Source: Phaseolus vulgaris (Eukaryota > Streptophyta > Magnoliopsida > Fabales > Fabaceae). Taken from it: a stretch of 64,000 bases of DNA. The position numbers were made by a program, and so were the translations under genes. Shown in pieces: positions 45,661-56,698 of the stretch (the first letter of the stretch is position 1; each line of letters starts with the position of its first letter). Location: assembly GCF_000499845.2 (NCBI RefSeq), contig NC_023755.2, positions 3,648,087-3,712,086 of the forward strand. The letters are read 5' to 3'. Under the pieces are notes generated by a model. That model did not search any database, was not told the origin of the DNA, and worked only from the letters and a program-made list of their open reading frames with translations.

Positions 45661-48600
45661 GCCTTATGATATGTTAGCATCTGCTCATCAACCCATTTAT
45701 GATGGAGCAACTGAGTCTAAATTGTCAATAGCCATAAGGCTTTTGGGTGCTAGAAGCAATTGGCACACAAGTGAAAAATGTTTAGATTATTTCATTGAAA
45801 TGTTACTTGATGTAGCTCCAACAGAGAATTGCATACCCAAGACTTATTATGAAGCAAAAAAAGTTGTCTCTACTCTTGGCTTGAAGGTTATCAAGATTGA
45901 TTGTTGTGAGGCTGGATGCATGTTGTATTACAAGGACGACATCGAATTAAATGAGTGCAAATTTTGTGGTCTTCCCAGGTACCTTCCTCCAAAGGGTCAG
46001 AACAAAACATACAAAAGAGTGCCGATAAAAAGAATGTTTTATTTGCCTATCATACCACGATTACAAAGACTATATACGTCAATGGAGTCAGCACGGAAAA
46101 TGCGATGACATTATGAAAACAGAACTAATGATGATGTTTTGCGACATCCATCTGATGGGAAAAGTTGGAAACACTTTGATAGTGTATATCCTGAATTTGC
46201 AGCTGAACCCCGTAATGTAAGGTTGGGATTGTGTTCGGAGGGATTCACTCCTTATATCCAAGCTTCAGCATCACCATATTCTTGTTGGCCGGTATTTGTG
46301 ACTCCTTATAACCTACCCCCTGAAATGTGTATGATGAAGCCGTACATGTTTCTAAGTTGTCTTGTACCTGGTCCTACCAACCCAACAAAAAAAATAGATG
46401 TATACTTGCAACCATTAATTGATGACCTCCAAAAATTGTGGAGTGAGGGTGTTTTCACTTATGACATATCATCAAAAGAAAATTTTGTCATGCGAGCTTG
46501 TTTGATGTGGACAATTAATGATTTTCCAGCATATGCGATGTTGTCTGGGTGGGGGACTAAAGGGAAATTAGCATGTCCTTATTGTATGGAGGACACAAAA
46601 GCCTTCACCCTTAAGCATGGTGGTAAAAGTTCTTGGTTTGATTGTCATCGACGGTTTTTGCCAACCAATCATCCTTTCAGGAGAAGTCAAAGGAGATTTC
46701 TTAAAAATCGAGTTGAAATAGATGGCCCACCTTATGCCTTAAATGGAAATGAATTATGGGAGATTCTTCGTGAGTTTCCAAAAGTGACAGATAGTCCATT
46801 TGAATCTTTGTTTGGGAATGGACAATATCATAATTGGAACAAAAGGGCAATATTTTGGGATCTGCCATATTGGAAGGACAATTTGTTAAGGCACAACCTT
46901 GATGTTATGCACATAGAAAAAAACTTTTTTGATAATGTCTTCAACACTGTATTGGACGTTAAGAACAAAACAAAAGATAATCACAAGGCAAGAATGGATG
47001 TTGCTGAATTGTGTGTTCGTGGAGACTTGGAGTTGGTTCAATTACAAAATGGAAAGTTAGCAAAGCCAAAGGCCAACTACACATTCTCAAAGAAAGATGC
47101 TAAGTCAATTTACAAATGGATCACAGAGTTGAAGATGCCAGATGGTTATGCCTCCAACATTGGAAGGTGTGCAAACGAAGAGAAGGGAAGTATGCATGGC
47201 ATGAAAAGTCATGACTGTCACGTTTTCATGGAGTGTTTACTCCCAATATGTTTTCGGTCATTGCCAGAGTTTGTGTGGAGTGCCCTTGCTGAATTAAGTC
47301 GATTCTTTAAAGATCTATGTTCTAATACATTGAGGATGAATGATCTTGTCAGAATGAAAGAAAACATACCAATCATCTTATGTAAGTTAGAACGAATATT
47401 TCCACCAGCTTTCTTTGATTCAATGGAACACCTTGTCGTTCATCTTCCTATGGAAGCAATACTTGGTGGTCCTGTTCAGTATCGTTGGATGTATCCCTTT
47501 GAAAGGTAAAGATTATGTTAATTATTTTAATGTTTAAGAACATGTGCAACTTATAATAATTACTACTTTGCTTTAGGATGATGGGAGATGCAAAGAAATC
47601 AGTGGGTAATTTGGCACGAGTAGAAGGATCAATATGTGCATTCTACCTACATCGTGAGATAACATATTTTTGCTCTCATTATTTCAAACGTGTCAGCTTG
47701 TCAAATAGAAGTTTGAGAAATGATCCTCGAACATTTATAAATGAGGAAGACCCGCACACATTGTTGATTTTGAATAAATGTGGACGCCCTAGTGGTTCTA
47801 CCAAGAACTATTGGTTAAGTGATAAAGAACATCGTTCTGCCCATGTTCATGTCCTCATCAATTGCGATGAGGTCAAACCATTTCTTGAGTAAGTTTAATT
47901 GTACATGATTTGAATTAAATTATTGTAGGTTGTGTAATTCGCTAACTAATTGTAATCAATATTTAAAGATTGTTCTTACAAGTGTACTCAATCAATGACG
48001 AAGATGCTTCGACAGTTATACATGCTAATTTTCCCGAATGGTTCAAGAGCTACGTAAGTGTAACCTAAACCCATATGTGTTTCTTATTAAATCACACTTT
48101 CATAAATAAATGTCATGTTTTCTTATGACTAAAACATAGGTTCACGATGAAAGGAATGTAATAAACCCAAACTTGAAGGGACTTTCTTGGGGACCTAATT
48201 CAAAGACAACATCATGGAACATCTACTTCGTTAATGGATATAAATTTCATACAAAGGCATGGGCTGATGGTAAGAAAACAACAAATAGTGGGTTGTATGT
48301 TAAAGGTGCCACTGGCGGAGGAGAAGATGACTTTTATGGTACAATTCATCATATATATGAATTGGAGTATGTTGCTCTCAATAAGAAGGTCCCACTTTTC
48401 TATTGTGAATGGTTTGATCCTACAATTAATGTTGGGACTAGATTTCATTCACAATATAATTTAGTTGAAATCAAGTTAAGTGGCAGATATGGACCCTATG
48501 ATCCATTCATTCTTCCGCAAAAGGTCAAACAAGTTTATTATCTCACTTATCCAAACATATGTAAAAACCTTCGTGAGTGGTGTGTTCCAATTAAAACAAA

Positions 48601-48832
48601 ACCTCGAGGATATGTGCAAGTTGACAACATCAATGATGAATTGCCGTATCAAGCTGAGGAGACGTCTAATGTGTTACCAGTTACAAGAATTTAACATTTA
48701 CAATGTTTAGCTGACACATCTAATGTCGAACTACTTGATGACGATGATGAAGATGTTGACCTCTTAAATGAAGATTATTCAGAACATCACATACACATTG
48801 ACGATTCAGATTTTGATAACAATGAAGACTAA
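45661..48832 (+). pseudogene. CACTA transposase TNP2 (Transposase_21, DUF4218, DUF4216)
   Basis: The main transposase of the element, which would cut and join CACTA ends in the nucleus. Exons are 45661-47506, 47577-47888, 47969-48053 and 48140-48694 (or 48832). The first exon starts after TTTCAG with PYDMLASAHQPIYDG and has the zinc-binding NECKFCGLPRY. After a TGA at 46106-46108 (where relatives have Trp) the same frame continues with Transposase_21 motifs: RHPSDGKSWKHFD, GLCSEGFTP, ACPYCMEDT and HNLDVMHIEKNFFDNV. Exon 2 ends the DUF4218 region (SICAFYLHREITYF) and exon 4 is DUF4216 (NSGLYVKGATGG, YYLTYP). A TAA at 48692-48694 is followed in frame by an acidic tail to 48832. The usual N-terminal Transpos_assoc domain is not found. 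One internal nonsense codon is the only clear break in the core. Confidence 0.88.
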
Positions 48833-48915
48833 TGTATACTACTTGTAATCAATTATAAACATGTGATCATTACATATTTATACTAATATTATGAACGGAT
48901 AATTTTTCAGGAAAA

Positions 48916-50749
48916 ATGGTTAGGACTAGAGGGAGGGATGGTAGGATTGTTAGACGTGGGCAGCCGAGACGTGGAGTTTCTACATCGATGCACGGTGAGC
49001 TAGCTATAGACTTGGGAAACCTCCCTTATTCTGGTATTTTACCATCGTCTGATCCTGGTACTCCATATATTTCATCCCATTCCTCGACACCATCTTCTAG
49101 CCCGTCTTCCTCCATCCCCTCGTCCTCTGGGCATGGAGAATTTCGGCATGCTTATCCACACCCCACTATATCACCTCGTCCTCTTAGTATTCCAGTACCA
49201 CCAGGACCATCATCCTCTGCTCCGACTTACCATCAGAGTGTCCCTGAACCACTCCACCAGACTCAGAGTTTTCCACTCCACCTTACCTCTGGTACATTTG
49301 TGCAGCCCACCCCTGGTACATTTGTGCAGACTACTCCTTATCCCATTGTCCACACCACATCTTCTTCATCTGTCCCGACTACTACTGGCTCTGTGCAAGG
49401 CCTCTCTGACCATGTTGACCATGGTGCCACTGCTGCTTCACAGCATAACCTCCCCCCTGAGGAGGTCCAGCGTGACCCTATTGGTAGGGTCATCATCCGA
49501 CTTCTTGGTAGAGGGTAAGTCATTCTAAATGTACATTTAATTTTATCTTTATATTACTATGTTTGTAATTTTATTTGTTTGTATTTGTAGTTGGACACCA
49601 AATCATTTTGCTAGTGAGGCCATTGGACATTGCATTCGGTCTCAATTTAGAGGTCCATATCATCATTATGATGTCATGCCTGAGGAGGACAAACTAAAAT
49701 GGTGGACTGACTTTCAGGTAATTTTAATTTTTGACAAACTACAGTCACTTGTTTTCTTGTGGACTCAAAGTAACTATTTTCTTCTTTTTAACAGACTAGA
49801 GTCACTTGGGCACCCCATGATGAATGCCAAATTAAAAAGGTCTACGAGTCTAAAGTCAAAAAAAGACTTTGTGACATGTTGACTAAGTCTAGGAGAAAGG
49901 TTGTTCGCCCTATTTGGATAGGTCAGCAAGCATGGGTTGAACTTCTAAACTATTGGGATTCACAAAAATTCAAAGATAAATCAACTCAAAATAAAGCCAA
50001 TAGGAGTTCAGCTCGTGGTGGAGCATTGCACTCCACAGGTAGAAAATCACATTCAGATATTGCAGTTACCTTGGTAAGTACTTGTCACTGCCTTACATGA
50101 AAATCATTTTACATTTGCAACCTATAATGTTTTTAATTGTACAACATTATTAGGAACGTCAATATGGCCGTCCTCCAGAACCTGATGAACTATTTATGGT
50201 CACCCACACAAATAAGAAGGGTGAATGGGTTGATTCTCGTGCTCGAGAAACTTATGCAAGTTATTCTTTTAAATTGTTTTATATTTATATTTTAATTTTC
50301 TAACATTTTCATTTTGTAATGATCTGTGTAGGAAAAGTATCATGAGCACTTGAAGGCCCTTCAAGCAAATAGTTCTCAGGACTCTAACACTGATGTCCAC
50401 CAACTTGATCCTGCAACTAAGCTTCAAAACATGGAAGGAAGCTGCCGAAGGAAAGAGTAGAGGTCGGGTATATGGTACGGCAGACTTGGCTGCTAACATC
50501 TGCCAAGGAGTCTCTTCTCTCACCCAAGCCTCTGCGTCCGGCACTTCACAATCTGGACAAGTGACTGAAAATCAAATGCTTCGTGCTGAACTTAGTATGT
50601 GGAGTCAGAAGTATGCACACCTGGAGGATGAGCTGAAGGTTATAAAAGATAAACTTATCTCCATGGAACGTGACAAAACTACTTCCAATAGCACAACACA
50701 ATTCGATCATGAGTATGATCCAGAACAGGATGATCAACCTGTTCCTTAA
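48916..50749 (+). pseudogene. Second CACTA gene (En/Spm-type transposase-like, TNPA position)
   Basis: Its product would be expected to bind the subterminal repeats and help bring the ends together, as TNPA does. Exons are 48916-49514, 49591-49717, 49795-50073, 50154-50255 and 50332-50749. The protein has a basic start (VRTRGRDGRIVRRGQ), a long Ser/Pro/Thr-rich region, the conserved core (WTPNHFASEAIG, VRPIWIGQQAWVELLNYW, GRPPEPDELFMVTHT) and, after a frame change near 50420-50435, GKSRGRVYGTADLAAN and a C-terminal coiled coil (about 50570-50680). The intron after 50255 has a GC donor (TAT|GCAAGT) instead of GT. Exons 1-4 join in frame; the one-base frame change in exon 5 breaks the C-terminal third. 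Confidence 0.82.
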
Positions 50750-51149
50750 AGTGCATCCTATAATGTAAGTTTAACTATTTGATATTTTTATTATATACTA
50801 AATATTTTAATTATTTGATTTATTTATTTATATTGTTTATATTTTTTTACAGGTTTATCACATCACTATGAGATTCATTTTGCTACTTCTAGTTAAATTT
50901 GTAATGTACAATTTTAGTTGTAATATTTTTTCAAGTATTCGTATCTTTTGTTTAACTATTTCTATTGCTTTTCTATTTTGGCTGTGTTTGTGGATTTTGA
51001 TTTCATACTTTGGATGTGTTTGTGGATTTGGGTGTTTATAGATGTATTGTGAATGATAGTAATTTGTTTGAATGTGATTTGGTTGGTATTTAATTTTTAC
51101 AGGTAATCTGGTTAGAAAGCAAAATAAAATGTATTTTTTTTCTTCATCA

Positions 51150-51485
51150 CATGCGTCGGCCACAGGCCCACGCAAGTTTTTTTTAAACATGCGTTCGCTT
51201 TTGCGTGGGCCAAGCCTACGCAAAATCTGATATTTTTTAAATATATATTTTTATCATTTTTGTCAGCCAGACCGACGCATAAGCGAAATAAAAATTCTGC
51301 GTCGGATCTGCCCACGCAAAAGCCACCGCATATGCGTCCATTTTGCGTCTACCTATCTTTTGCAAGATGCGTCCAACTTTCTGGCCCACGCTAGTTTTCA
51401 TTTGCTTCCAGGCTTTTTTCGTGGGATGTGTAACGGACGCGAATCGTTTTTTAGCTTTTGCGTCTGTTTTTGGCCCACGCAAAAT
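51150..51485. repeat. CACTA subterminal repeats, right
   Basis: Dense GCGTCGGCC, GCGTGGGCC and GCCCACGCA motifs in both orientations, mirroring the left arm. Confidence 0.8.
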
Positions 51486-51490
51486 GGTTT

Positions 51491-51503
51491 TTTTCTTGTA
51501 GTG
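51491..51503 (-). repeat. CACTA terminal inverted repeat, right
   Basis: TTTTCTTGTAGTG, the perfect inverted partner of 42316-42328. Confidence 0.95.
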
Positions 51504-51506
51504 GCA
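51504..51506. other. CACTA target-site duplication, right (GCA)
   Basis: GCA directly after TAGTG, matching 42313-42315. Confidence 0.9.
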
Positions 51507-51850
51507 TGCCAAATACGAGTTCCAATTTGTCATTTTCCAAACTTGTACATGTAGTTAATGAGTTCACATGCTAAGGAATCATGTGTTAGGGAAACTCGTT
51601 CATCTCATTACTGAGGTCACATTCACTCATGCAAATGTGTGCACTGCTTCACCTTGATTAAAGCTTGCCAACCTTTAGTATAGGCATGTTGCTTCAATGT
51701 CACACAACCTTTAGTACAGACATCTTGCTTTAATGTCACACACAACCTTCAATGCTCCATACACGTGTTGAAAAAAATGGGAGAAGTATATGCATTGGTT
51801 AGAATTTTTGGTGAAGTTCAATGCATTTATCTGGATTATTATTAAGAAAT
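51507..51850 (+). repeat. Repeat X, right part
   Basis: It continues repeat X after the CACTA insertion and matches 58822-59240 (TTCCAATTTGT, GAGTTCACATGCT, TTGCTTCAATGTCACAC, TCCATACACGTGTTG). Confidence 0.8.
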
Positions 51851-51852
51851 GG

Positions 51853-52051
51853 ACTTTTAAGCCTAACTCAACCTTATAAAATTGTTTTATAAGGTGAGGT
51901 TTGCACCCACTTATACACTATGAAATATTTTTATCTCTAATCGATATGGGATATCGAACACACTCTCCTCATGGCAAGACTATCAACTCGTGCGTGAAAT
52001 TGTATATTGTGGGTGATTTGAGAACGGCTCGACAGTGGGTGGAGAACTGCA
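51853..52051 (+). repeat. Interspersed legume-type repeat, left part (split by the copia insertion)
   Basis: It begins CTTTTAAGCCTAACTCAACC and contains AAGGTGAGGTTTGCACCCAC and TCGATATGGGAT, a phrase I recognise as a common legume interspersed repeat of probable LTR origin. It resumes at 56699 after the copia element. Confidence 0.5.
52047..52051. other. Copia target-site duplication, left (CTGCA)
   Basis: CTGCA precedes the 5' LTR and recurs at 56699-56703 after the 3' LTR. Confidence 0.9.
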
Positions 52052-52220
52052 TATTAAGCAATAGAGTTGTTAGTTTGTTAATAGAGCTGTTAGTTTGTTT
52101 TAGTGGGTCTTTCTCTCTTGTATATATTAGGTTTTATCTCCTCTTTGTAAATATCTTTTTCATTCAATAATAATCTTCTTCAATCTTCTCTTTATGAGCA
52201 CTCATTCTCTTATCCTTACA
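52052..52220 (+). repeat. 5' LTR of the young copia element
   Basis: Starts TATTAAGCAATAG and ends ATCCTTACA, just before the primer-binding site. It has G where the 3' LTR has A (GTTAGTTTG versus GTTAATTTG). Confidence 0.95.
52121..52129 (+). promoter_or_regulatory. TATA box in the 5' LTR
   Basis: TATATATTA about 70 bases into the LTR, the expected place for the copia promoter. Confidence 0.5.
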
Positions 52221-52233
52221 TGGTATCAAGAGC
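52221..52233 (+). other. Copia primer-binding site
   Basis: TGGTATCAAGAGC directly after the 5' LTR, complementary to the 3' end of initiator Met tRNA with one extra base relative to TGGTATCAGAGC. Confidence 0.85.
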
Positions 52234-52295
52234 ATTGATTTTTTTTTTTTTTCCTTTACCTCTCTTTTTCTTCCTCTGTTTTTGTCCTCATCATC

Positions 52296-55200
52296 ATGTC
52301 CGTAACATCTCCTTCCGCTGCCTCTTCTCAAACCACCATGTCTCCTTCTTCTTCTTCCTCCACACAATTGCATACCTTTCCGGTTCCTCTCTTCTTAAAA
52401 CTCGACGATGATAACTATCTCATATGGAAACAACAAATTCTTGCTCATGTAAGTGGTCTTCAGCTTTTTCATTTTCTTGACGAATCTGCTCCTCCTCCAC
52501 CGCGTTTTCTCACCACCGACGATGCTACCGCCAAAAAGGTTAATCCCGCGTTTCTGGTTCATCAACAACAAGACCATCTTCTGGTTGCGTGGCTTCTTGG
52601 CTCCATGACCACACCGATCCTGACCAAAATGGTAGGGTTATGCTCCGCATCAGAAATTTGGGGGAAATTACAGGTTTATTATGCATCTCAGACCCGTGCT
52701 AAAATTGTCAAATTAAAGACGCAATTGAAGGCTCCCAAGCGTGACCGATCCATCTCTACATATCTTCTTGACATCAAGAAGATTGTAGATACCCTTGCTG
52801 CTACTGGCTCCTCTTTCACTAATGAAGAACATCTTGAAGCCATTTTTTACGGTTTATCCGAGGAGTATGACTCCTTCATCACCGCGGTCACTTCTCGTCT
52901 TGATCCCTACACGGTGGAAGATATTGAAGCTTTGTTGATGGCTCATGAAGAACGCCTTGAACGGTATAAAACTCAAGATCACATTTTGCCTCAAGCTCAT
53001 CTTGCGACTACTCGGTCTTCATCCAACCCTATTTCTAGACCCATGAATGGGTTCCATTTTTCTCAGAATCGTGGTTCACGTCCACCGTTCAGACACAACA
53101 ACAATAAACGTTTTAATGGTCCTCGTCCTCCTCTCAAGAATTCTTGGACTGCTACTTCCATGCCCAATTCGTCTTCCTCTGCTCGCGTTCAGTGCCAACT
53201 ATGTCAGAAGTTTGGCCATACGGCTCTGGAGTGTTGGCATCGGTTTGACACTAATCTTTCTTCCCATATTAGTGCTAATTCTTCTCAATTTTATTCTTCA
53301 GATAATGACTCTGGTGAGCCATCTTTGTTGGGTACTCCCTCTACCCTTAGTGACCCTCTTTGGTACCCGGACAGTGGTGCTACACATCATATAACCCATG
53401 ACAGTAATATTTTCTCTTCCAAAACTCCTTACACTGGATCTGAAATGGTTCAACTGGGTAATGACACAGGTATGCATATAAATCACATTGGCTCTGCAAA
53501 ATTTACTAATCCTACCACTATGACCACATTACGCTTACATAATTTGCTGCATGTACCTTCTATAAATAAGAATATCATGAGTGTCTCTCAATTTGCAAAA
53601 GATAATAATGTCTATTTTGAGTTTTATCCTAACCACTGTTTTGTTAAAAATCAGGACACCAAGGAAATAATCCTCCAAGGAAAAGTTAAAGATGGCTTAT
53701 ATGTGTTTCCCACAATGCAATGTTCTCTCAAACCCTCTGTTTCCAGTACCACTTTCAATCCTGCATCTTCTACTTTTCAGTTGTGGCACTCTAGGCTAGG
53801 ACATGCTTCCTCTAGAATTGTTCATAATGTGATGAAACTATGTAATGTTACTGGCCACAAACGTGATTTCTTTTGTCAAACATGTGCTATAGCTAAATCT
53901 CATCAGCTTCCTTTTACTGATTCTCTTACTGTTTACACTATACCGCTTCAATTGGTTTTTATTGACATTTGGGGACCTTCTCCTGTTTCCTCTTCTAATG
54001 GTTCCAAATATTATATTGCCTTTCTTGATGCTTTTTCACGTTATACATGGCTTTATCTTTTGCACTCAAAATCCCAAGTTATGAATGTCTTTATTCAATT
54101 TAAGTTGTATGTTGAAACTCAAACTGGTCACATTTTAAAATCAATTCAGACTGATAATGCAAAAGAATTCTTATCTCTTAAAACTTACCTTGCATCTCAT
54201 GGTATTCATCATCGTCTCATTTGTCCACACACACATGAACAGAATGGCTCAATTGAGCGCAAACACAGACATGTTGTTGACATGGGTCTTTCTTTACTTG
54301 CTGGTTCATCTTTGCCACTCAAATTTTGGGGAGAATCTTTCTCTTCTGCTGTTCACATTATTAACAATTTACCTACACCTGTTTTACTCAATAAAAGCCC
54401 TTATGAAACGCTATTTTTACAGAAACCAGATTACACTTTTTTAAAGGTTTTTGGTTGTGCTTGCTATCCGCTTTTAAGACCATATAATCAGCATAAGTTT
54501 GATTTTCGCTCTTCTTTGTGTTTGTTCTTAGGTTATAGTACTCGTAACAAAGGCTATATTTGTTTACAACCTTCTGGAAAACTTATTTTATCTCGTCATG
54601 TGCTTTTTAATGAGTACTTGTTTCCTTATTCTTTATCTGATAATCCGTTTCTTCCTCCTATTTCTCCTCCTGCTTCTTCTCCTCATGTTTCCTTCACTAA
54701 TCCTTTAACTGTTGTTTCCCTTTCTCCTTCTGTAACTGACATTTCATCTGTTGCTCATGATAATGTTACTAGTACTACTCTTGATAATCTTTCTGCTAGT
54801 ACTTCACCTGTTTCTGCTAGTACTTCACCTGTTTCTGCTAGTTCTTCACCTTTTTCTGCAGGCATTGTCCCTTCTTCATCTGCACCACCTCCTACTAGTA
54901 CTAATATGCATCCGATGACAACTCGTGCTAAGGCTGGCATCTACAAACCCAAAGTTCTTTCCACCTCAACTACTCAATCGGATCTAGAACCAACCACATA
55001 CAAACAAGCAATGCAACAACCTCCATGGTTACATGCCATGAAAGTAGAGTATGCAGCCCTTCTTGACAACAAAACCTGGACGCTTACTCCCTTACCTGCT
55101 GGAGCAAATCTTATTGGTTGTAAGTGGGTTTTTAAACGTAAGTTTAATGCTGATGGTACCCTACAAAGGCATAAAGCAAGACTGGTTGCCAAGGGTTTTC

Positions 55201-56648
55201 ATCAAACTGAAGGGTTTGATTTCACTGAAACATTCAGTCCTGTTGTCAAGCCAACTACTATAAGAGTTGTTCTCACTATGGCTTTGTCTGCACGCTGGCC
55301 TATACACCAACTTGATATAAATAATGCTTTCTTGAATGGAGATCTTGTTGAAGATGTCTACATGCAACAACCTCCCGGTTTCTCCTCCCCTGACTCCACT
55401 CTTGTTTGCAAGCTTCATAAGGCGATTTATGGCTTAAAACAAGCCCCACGGTCTTGGTTTCTTAAACTCTCACACACTCTTATTAGTTTGGGTTTTCATT
55501 CCTCTAAAAGTGATTCTTCTCTTTTTCTTCGTTTTACACCTAATGGAACTCTCATTATTCTTATTTATGTTGATGATATCATAGTTACTGGCACCTCATC
55601 TAATTTAATTGACTGTTTCATTGCACAGTTAAGTGACAACTTTGCTTTGAAAGATCTAGGCAAACTTCACTATTTTCTGGGTATTGAGGTAGCTTGGCTT
55701 GCTGATGGATCTCTCCATTTGTCTCAAACAAAATACATACGAGATCTTCTCCAACGTGCTGCAATGCTGGACGCCAACCCACAACCTACACCAATGGTGT
55801 CCACTTCACGGTTAACCATTGATGGCTCTGTAGCGGTTGAAAATCCAACTCTGTATCGTTCCATTGTCGGAGCTCTTCAGTATATCACTCTAACTCGTCC
55901 TGAACTTTCTTTTTCAGTTAACAAAGTCTGTCAATTTATGCACTCTCCTCGCCTCCACCATTGGAAAGCTGTCAAGAGGATTCTTCGCTATCTTGCGGGC
56001 ACCTTACATCATGGTCTTCTTCTTCGTCCCATCACTGACTTCTCCATCATCGCCTTTAGCGACTCTGATTGGGGCTCTGATCTCGATGACAGGAAGTCAA
56101 CATCAGGTTACTGTATTTATATTGGTCACAATCTGGTTTCGTGGTTGTCTCGAAAACAAAAGGTTGTCTCTAGAAGTAGCACTGAAGCAGAATACAGAAG
56201 TGTTGCAGCTGCTCTTGCTGATATCACTTGGCTTCAGTCCTTATTCACTGAGCTTCGCCTTCCAGATTCCACACCACAGATATATTGTGACAATGCTGGA
56301 GCTGTTCTCCTTGCCTCTAATCCAGTTCTCCATTCTAAAACGAAGCACTTTGAGCTTGATCTCTTTTTTGTGCGTGATCGTGTTCAACAACAACGCCTCT
56401 CTGTTGTTCATCTTCCTTCGCAATATCAGATTGCTGATTTGCTGACAAAACCAGTATCTGGTGCTATGTTTCTGAAATTCAGAAATAAACTCATGGTTGA
56501 ACCTATTTCCACCATAAGTTTAAGGGGGATATTAAGCAATAGAGTTGTTAATTTGTTAATAGAGCTGTTAGTTTGTTTTAGTGGGTCTTTCTCTCTTGTA
56601 TATATTAGGTTTTATCTCCTCTTTGTAAATATCTTTTTCATTCAATAA
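52296..56648 (+). CDS. Copia gag-pol polyprotein
   Basis: A single 1,450-residue frame. Domains in order: gag/UBN2 (about 25-240); zinc knuckle CQLCQKFGHTALEC (about 299-312); protease with DSGA (about 359-362); GAG-pre-integrase LWHSRLGHAS (about 496); integrase core with Asp in FIDIWGP (about 556), Asp in IQTDNAKEF (about 617) and Glu in NGSIERKHR (about 653); RT from about 925 with GCKWVFKRKFNADG and YVDD (about 1091-1094); and RNase H from about 1250 (FSDSDWGSD, STEAEY, YCDNAGAV). All catalytic residues expected for copia are present. There is no stop at the polypurine tract, so the frame runs about 119 bases into the 3' LTR. The start is the first ATG after the primer site (52296). Confidence 0.96.
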   Translation: MSVTSPSAASSQTTMSPSSSSSTQLHTFPVPLFLKLDDDNYLIWKQQILAHVSGLQLFHFLDESAPPPPRFLTTDDATAKKVNPAFLVHQQQDHLLVAWLLGSMTTPILTKMVGLCSASEIWGKLQVYYASQTRAKIVKLKTQLKAPKRDRSISTYLLDIKKIVDTLAATGSSFTNEEHLEAIFYGLSEEYDSFITAVTSRLDPYTVEDIEALLMAHEERLERYKTQDHILPQAHLATTRSSSNPISRPMNGFHFSQNRGSRPPFRHNNNKRFNGPRPPLKNSWTATSMPNSSSSARVQCQLCQKFGHTALECWHRFDTNLSSHISANSSQFYSSDNDSGEPSLLGTPSTLSDPLWYPDSGATHHITHDSNIFSSKTPYTGSEMVQLGNDTGMHINHIGSAKFTNPTTMTTLRLHNLLHVPSINKNIMSVSQFAKDNNVYFEFYPNHCFVKNQDTKEIILQGKVKDGLYVFPTMQCSLKPSVSSTTFNPASSTFQLWHSRLGHASSRIVHNVMKLCNVTGHKRDFFCQTCAIAKSHQLPFTDSLTVYTIPLQLVFIDIWGPSPVSSSNGSKYYIAFLDAFSRYTWLYLLHSKSQVMNVFIQFKLYVETQTGHILKSIQTDNAKEFLSLKTYLASHGIHHRLICPHTHEQNGSIERKHRHVVDMGLSLLAGSSLPLKFWGESFSSAVHIINNLPTPVLLNKSPYETLFLQKPDYTFLKVFGCACYPLLRPYNQHKFDFRSSLCLFLGYSTRNKGYICLQPSGKLILSRHVLFNEYLFPYSLSDNPFLPPISPPASSPHVSFTNPLTVVSLSPSVTDISSVAHDNVTSTTLDNLSASTSPVSASTSPVSASSSPFSAGIVPSSSAPPPTSTNMHPMTTRAKAGIYKPKVLSTSTTQSDLEPTTYKQAMQQPPWLHAMKVEYAALLDNKTWTLTPLPAGANLIGCKWVFKRKFNADGTLQRHKARLVAKGFHQTEGFDFTETFSPVVKPTTIRVVLTMALSARWPIHQLDINNAFLNGDLVEDVYMQQPPGFSSPDSTLVCKLHKAIYGLKQAPRSWFLKLSHTLISLGFHSSKSDSSLFLRFTPNGTLIILIYVDDIIVTGTSSNLIDCFIAQLSDNFALKDLGKLHYFLGIEVAWLADGSLHLSQTKYIRDLLQRAAMLDANPQPTPMVSTSRLTIDGSVAVENPTLYRSIVGALQYITLTRPELSFSVNKVCQFMHSPRLHHWKAVKRILRYLAGTLHHGLLLRPITDFSIIAFSDSDWGSDLDDRKSTSGYCIYIGHNLVSWLSRKQKVVSRSSTEAEYRSVAAALADITWLQSLFTELRLPDSTPQIYCDNAGAVLLASNPVLHSKTKHFELDLFFVRDRVQQQRLSVVHLPSQYQIADLLTKPVSGAMFLKFRNKLMVEPISTISLRGILSNRVVNLLIELLVCFSGSFSLVYIRFYLLFVNIFFIQ
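56522..56529 (+). other. Copia polypurine tract
   Basis: AAGGGGGA directly before the 3' LTR; it is translated as part of the polyprotein frame. Confidence 0.85.
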
Positions 56649-56698
56649 TAATCTTCTTCAATCTTCTCTTTATGAGCACTCATTCTCTTATCCTTACA
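56530..56698 (+). repeat. 3' LTR of the young copia element
   Basis: Same length as the 5' LTR with one mismatch; followed by the CTGCA duplication. Confidence 0.95.

Larger units (their letters stand above)
42316..51503 (+). mobile_element. Full-length CACTA (En/Spm) DNA transposon, 9,188 bp
   Basis: It begins CACTACAAGAAAA and ends TTTTCTTGTAGTG, a 13 bp perfect terminal inverted repeat, flanked by 3 bp GCA duplications. Subterminal regions at both ends are packed with GCGTCGGCC and GGCCCACGCA motifs in both orientations, the expected transposase-binding arrays. Inside are two plus-strand genes: a TNP2/Transposase_21 gene (45661-48832) and a second CACTA gene with a coiled-coil C-terminus (48916-50749). 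Each carries at least one disabling lesion, so the copy is probably no longer autonomous but may still be moved by a helper. It inserted into repeat X; the unoccupied paralogue is at 58819-58821. Confidence 0.95.
52052..56698 (+). mobile_element. Young full-length Ty1-copia retrotransposon, 4,647 bp
   Basis: Two 169-base LTRs (52052-52220 and 56530-56698) differ at one base. A perfect 5 bp target duplication (CTGCA), a primer-binding site, a polypurine tract and one uninterrupted polyprotein frame are all present. The LTR ends are TA...CA, not the usual TG...CA. All features expected of an autonomous copia are there and it looks recently inserted. Confidence 0.97.

Noticed and set aside
51901..52170. 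Open frame reading into the 5' LTR
   Set aside because: It is the interspersed repeat joined to LTR sequence; the shared tail with the polyprotein exists only because both LTRs are nearly identical.
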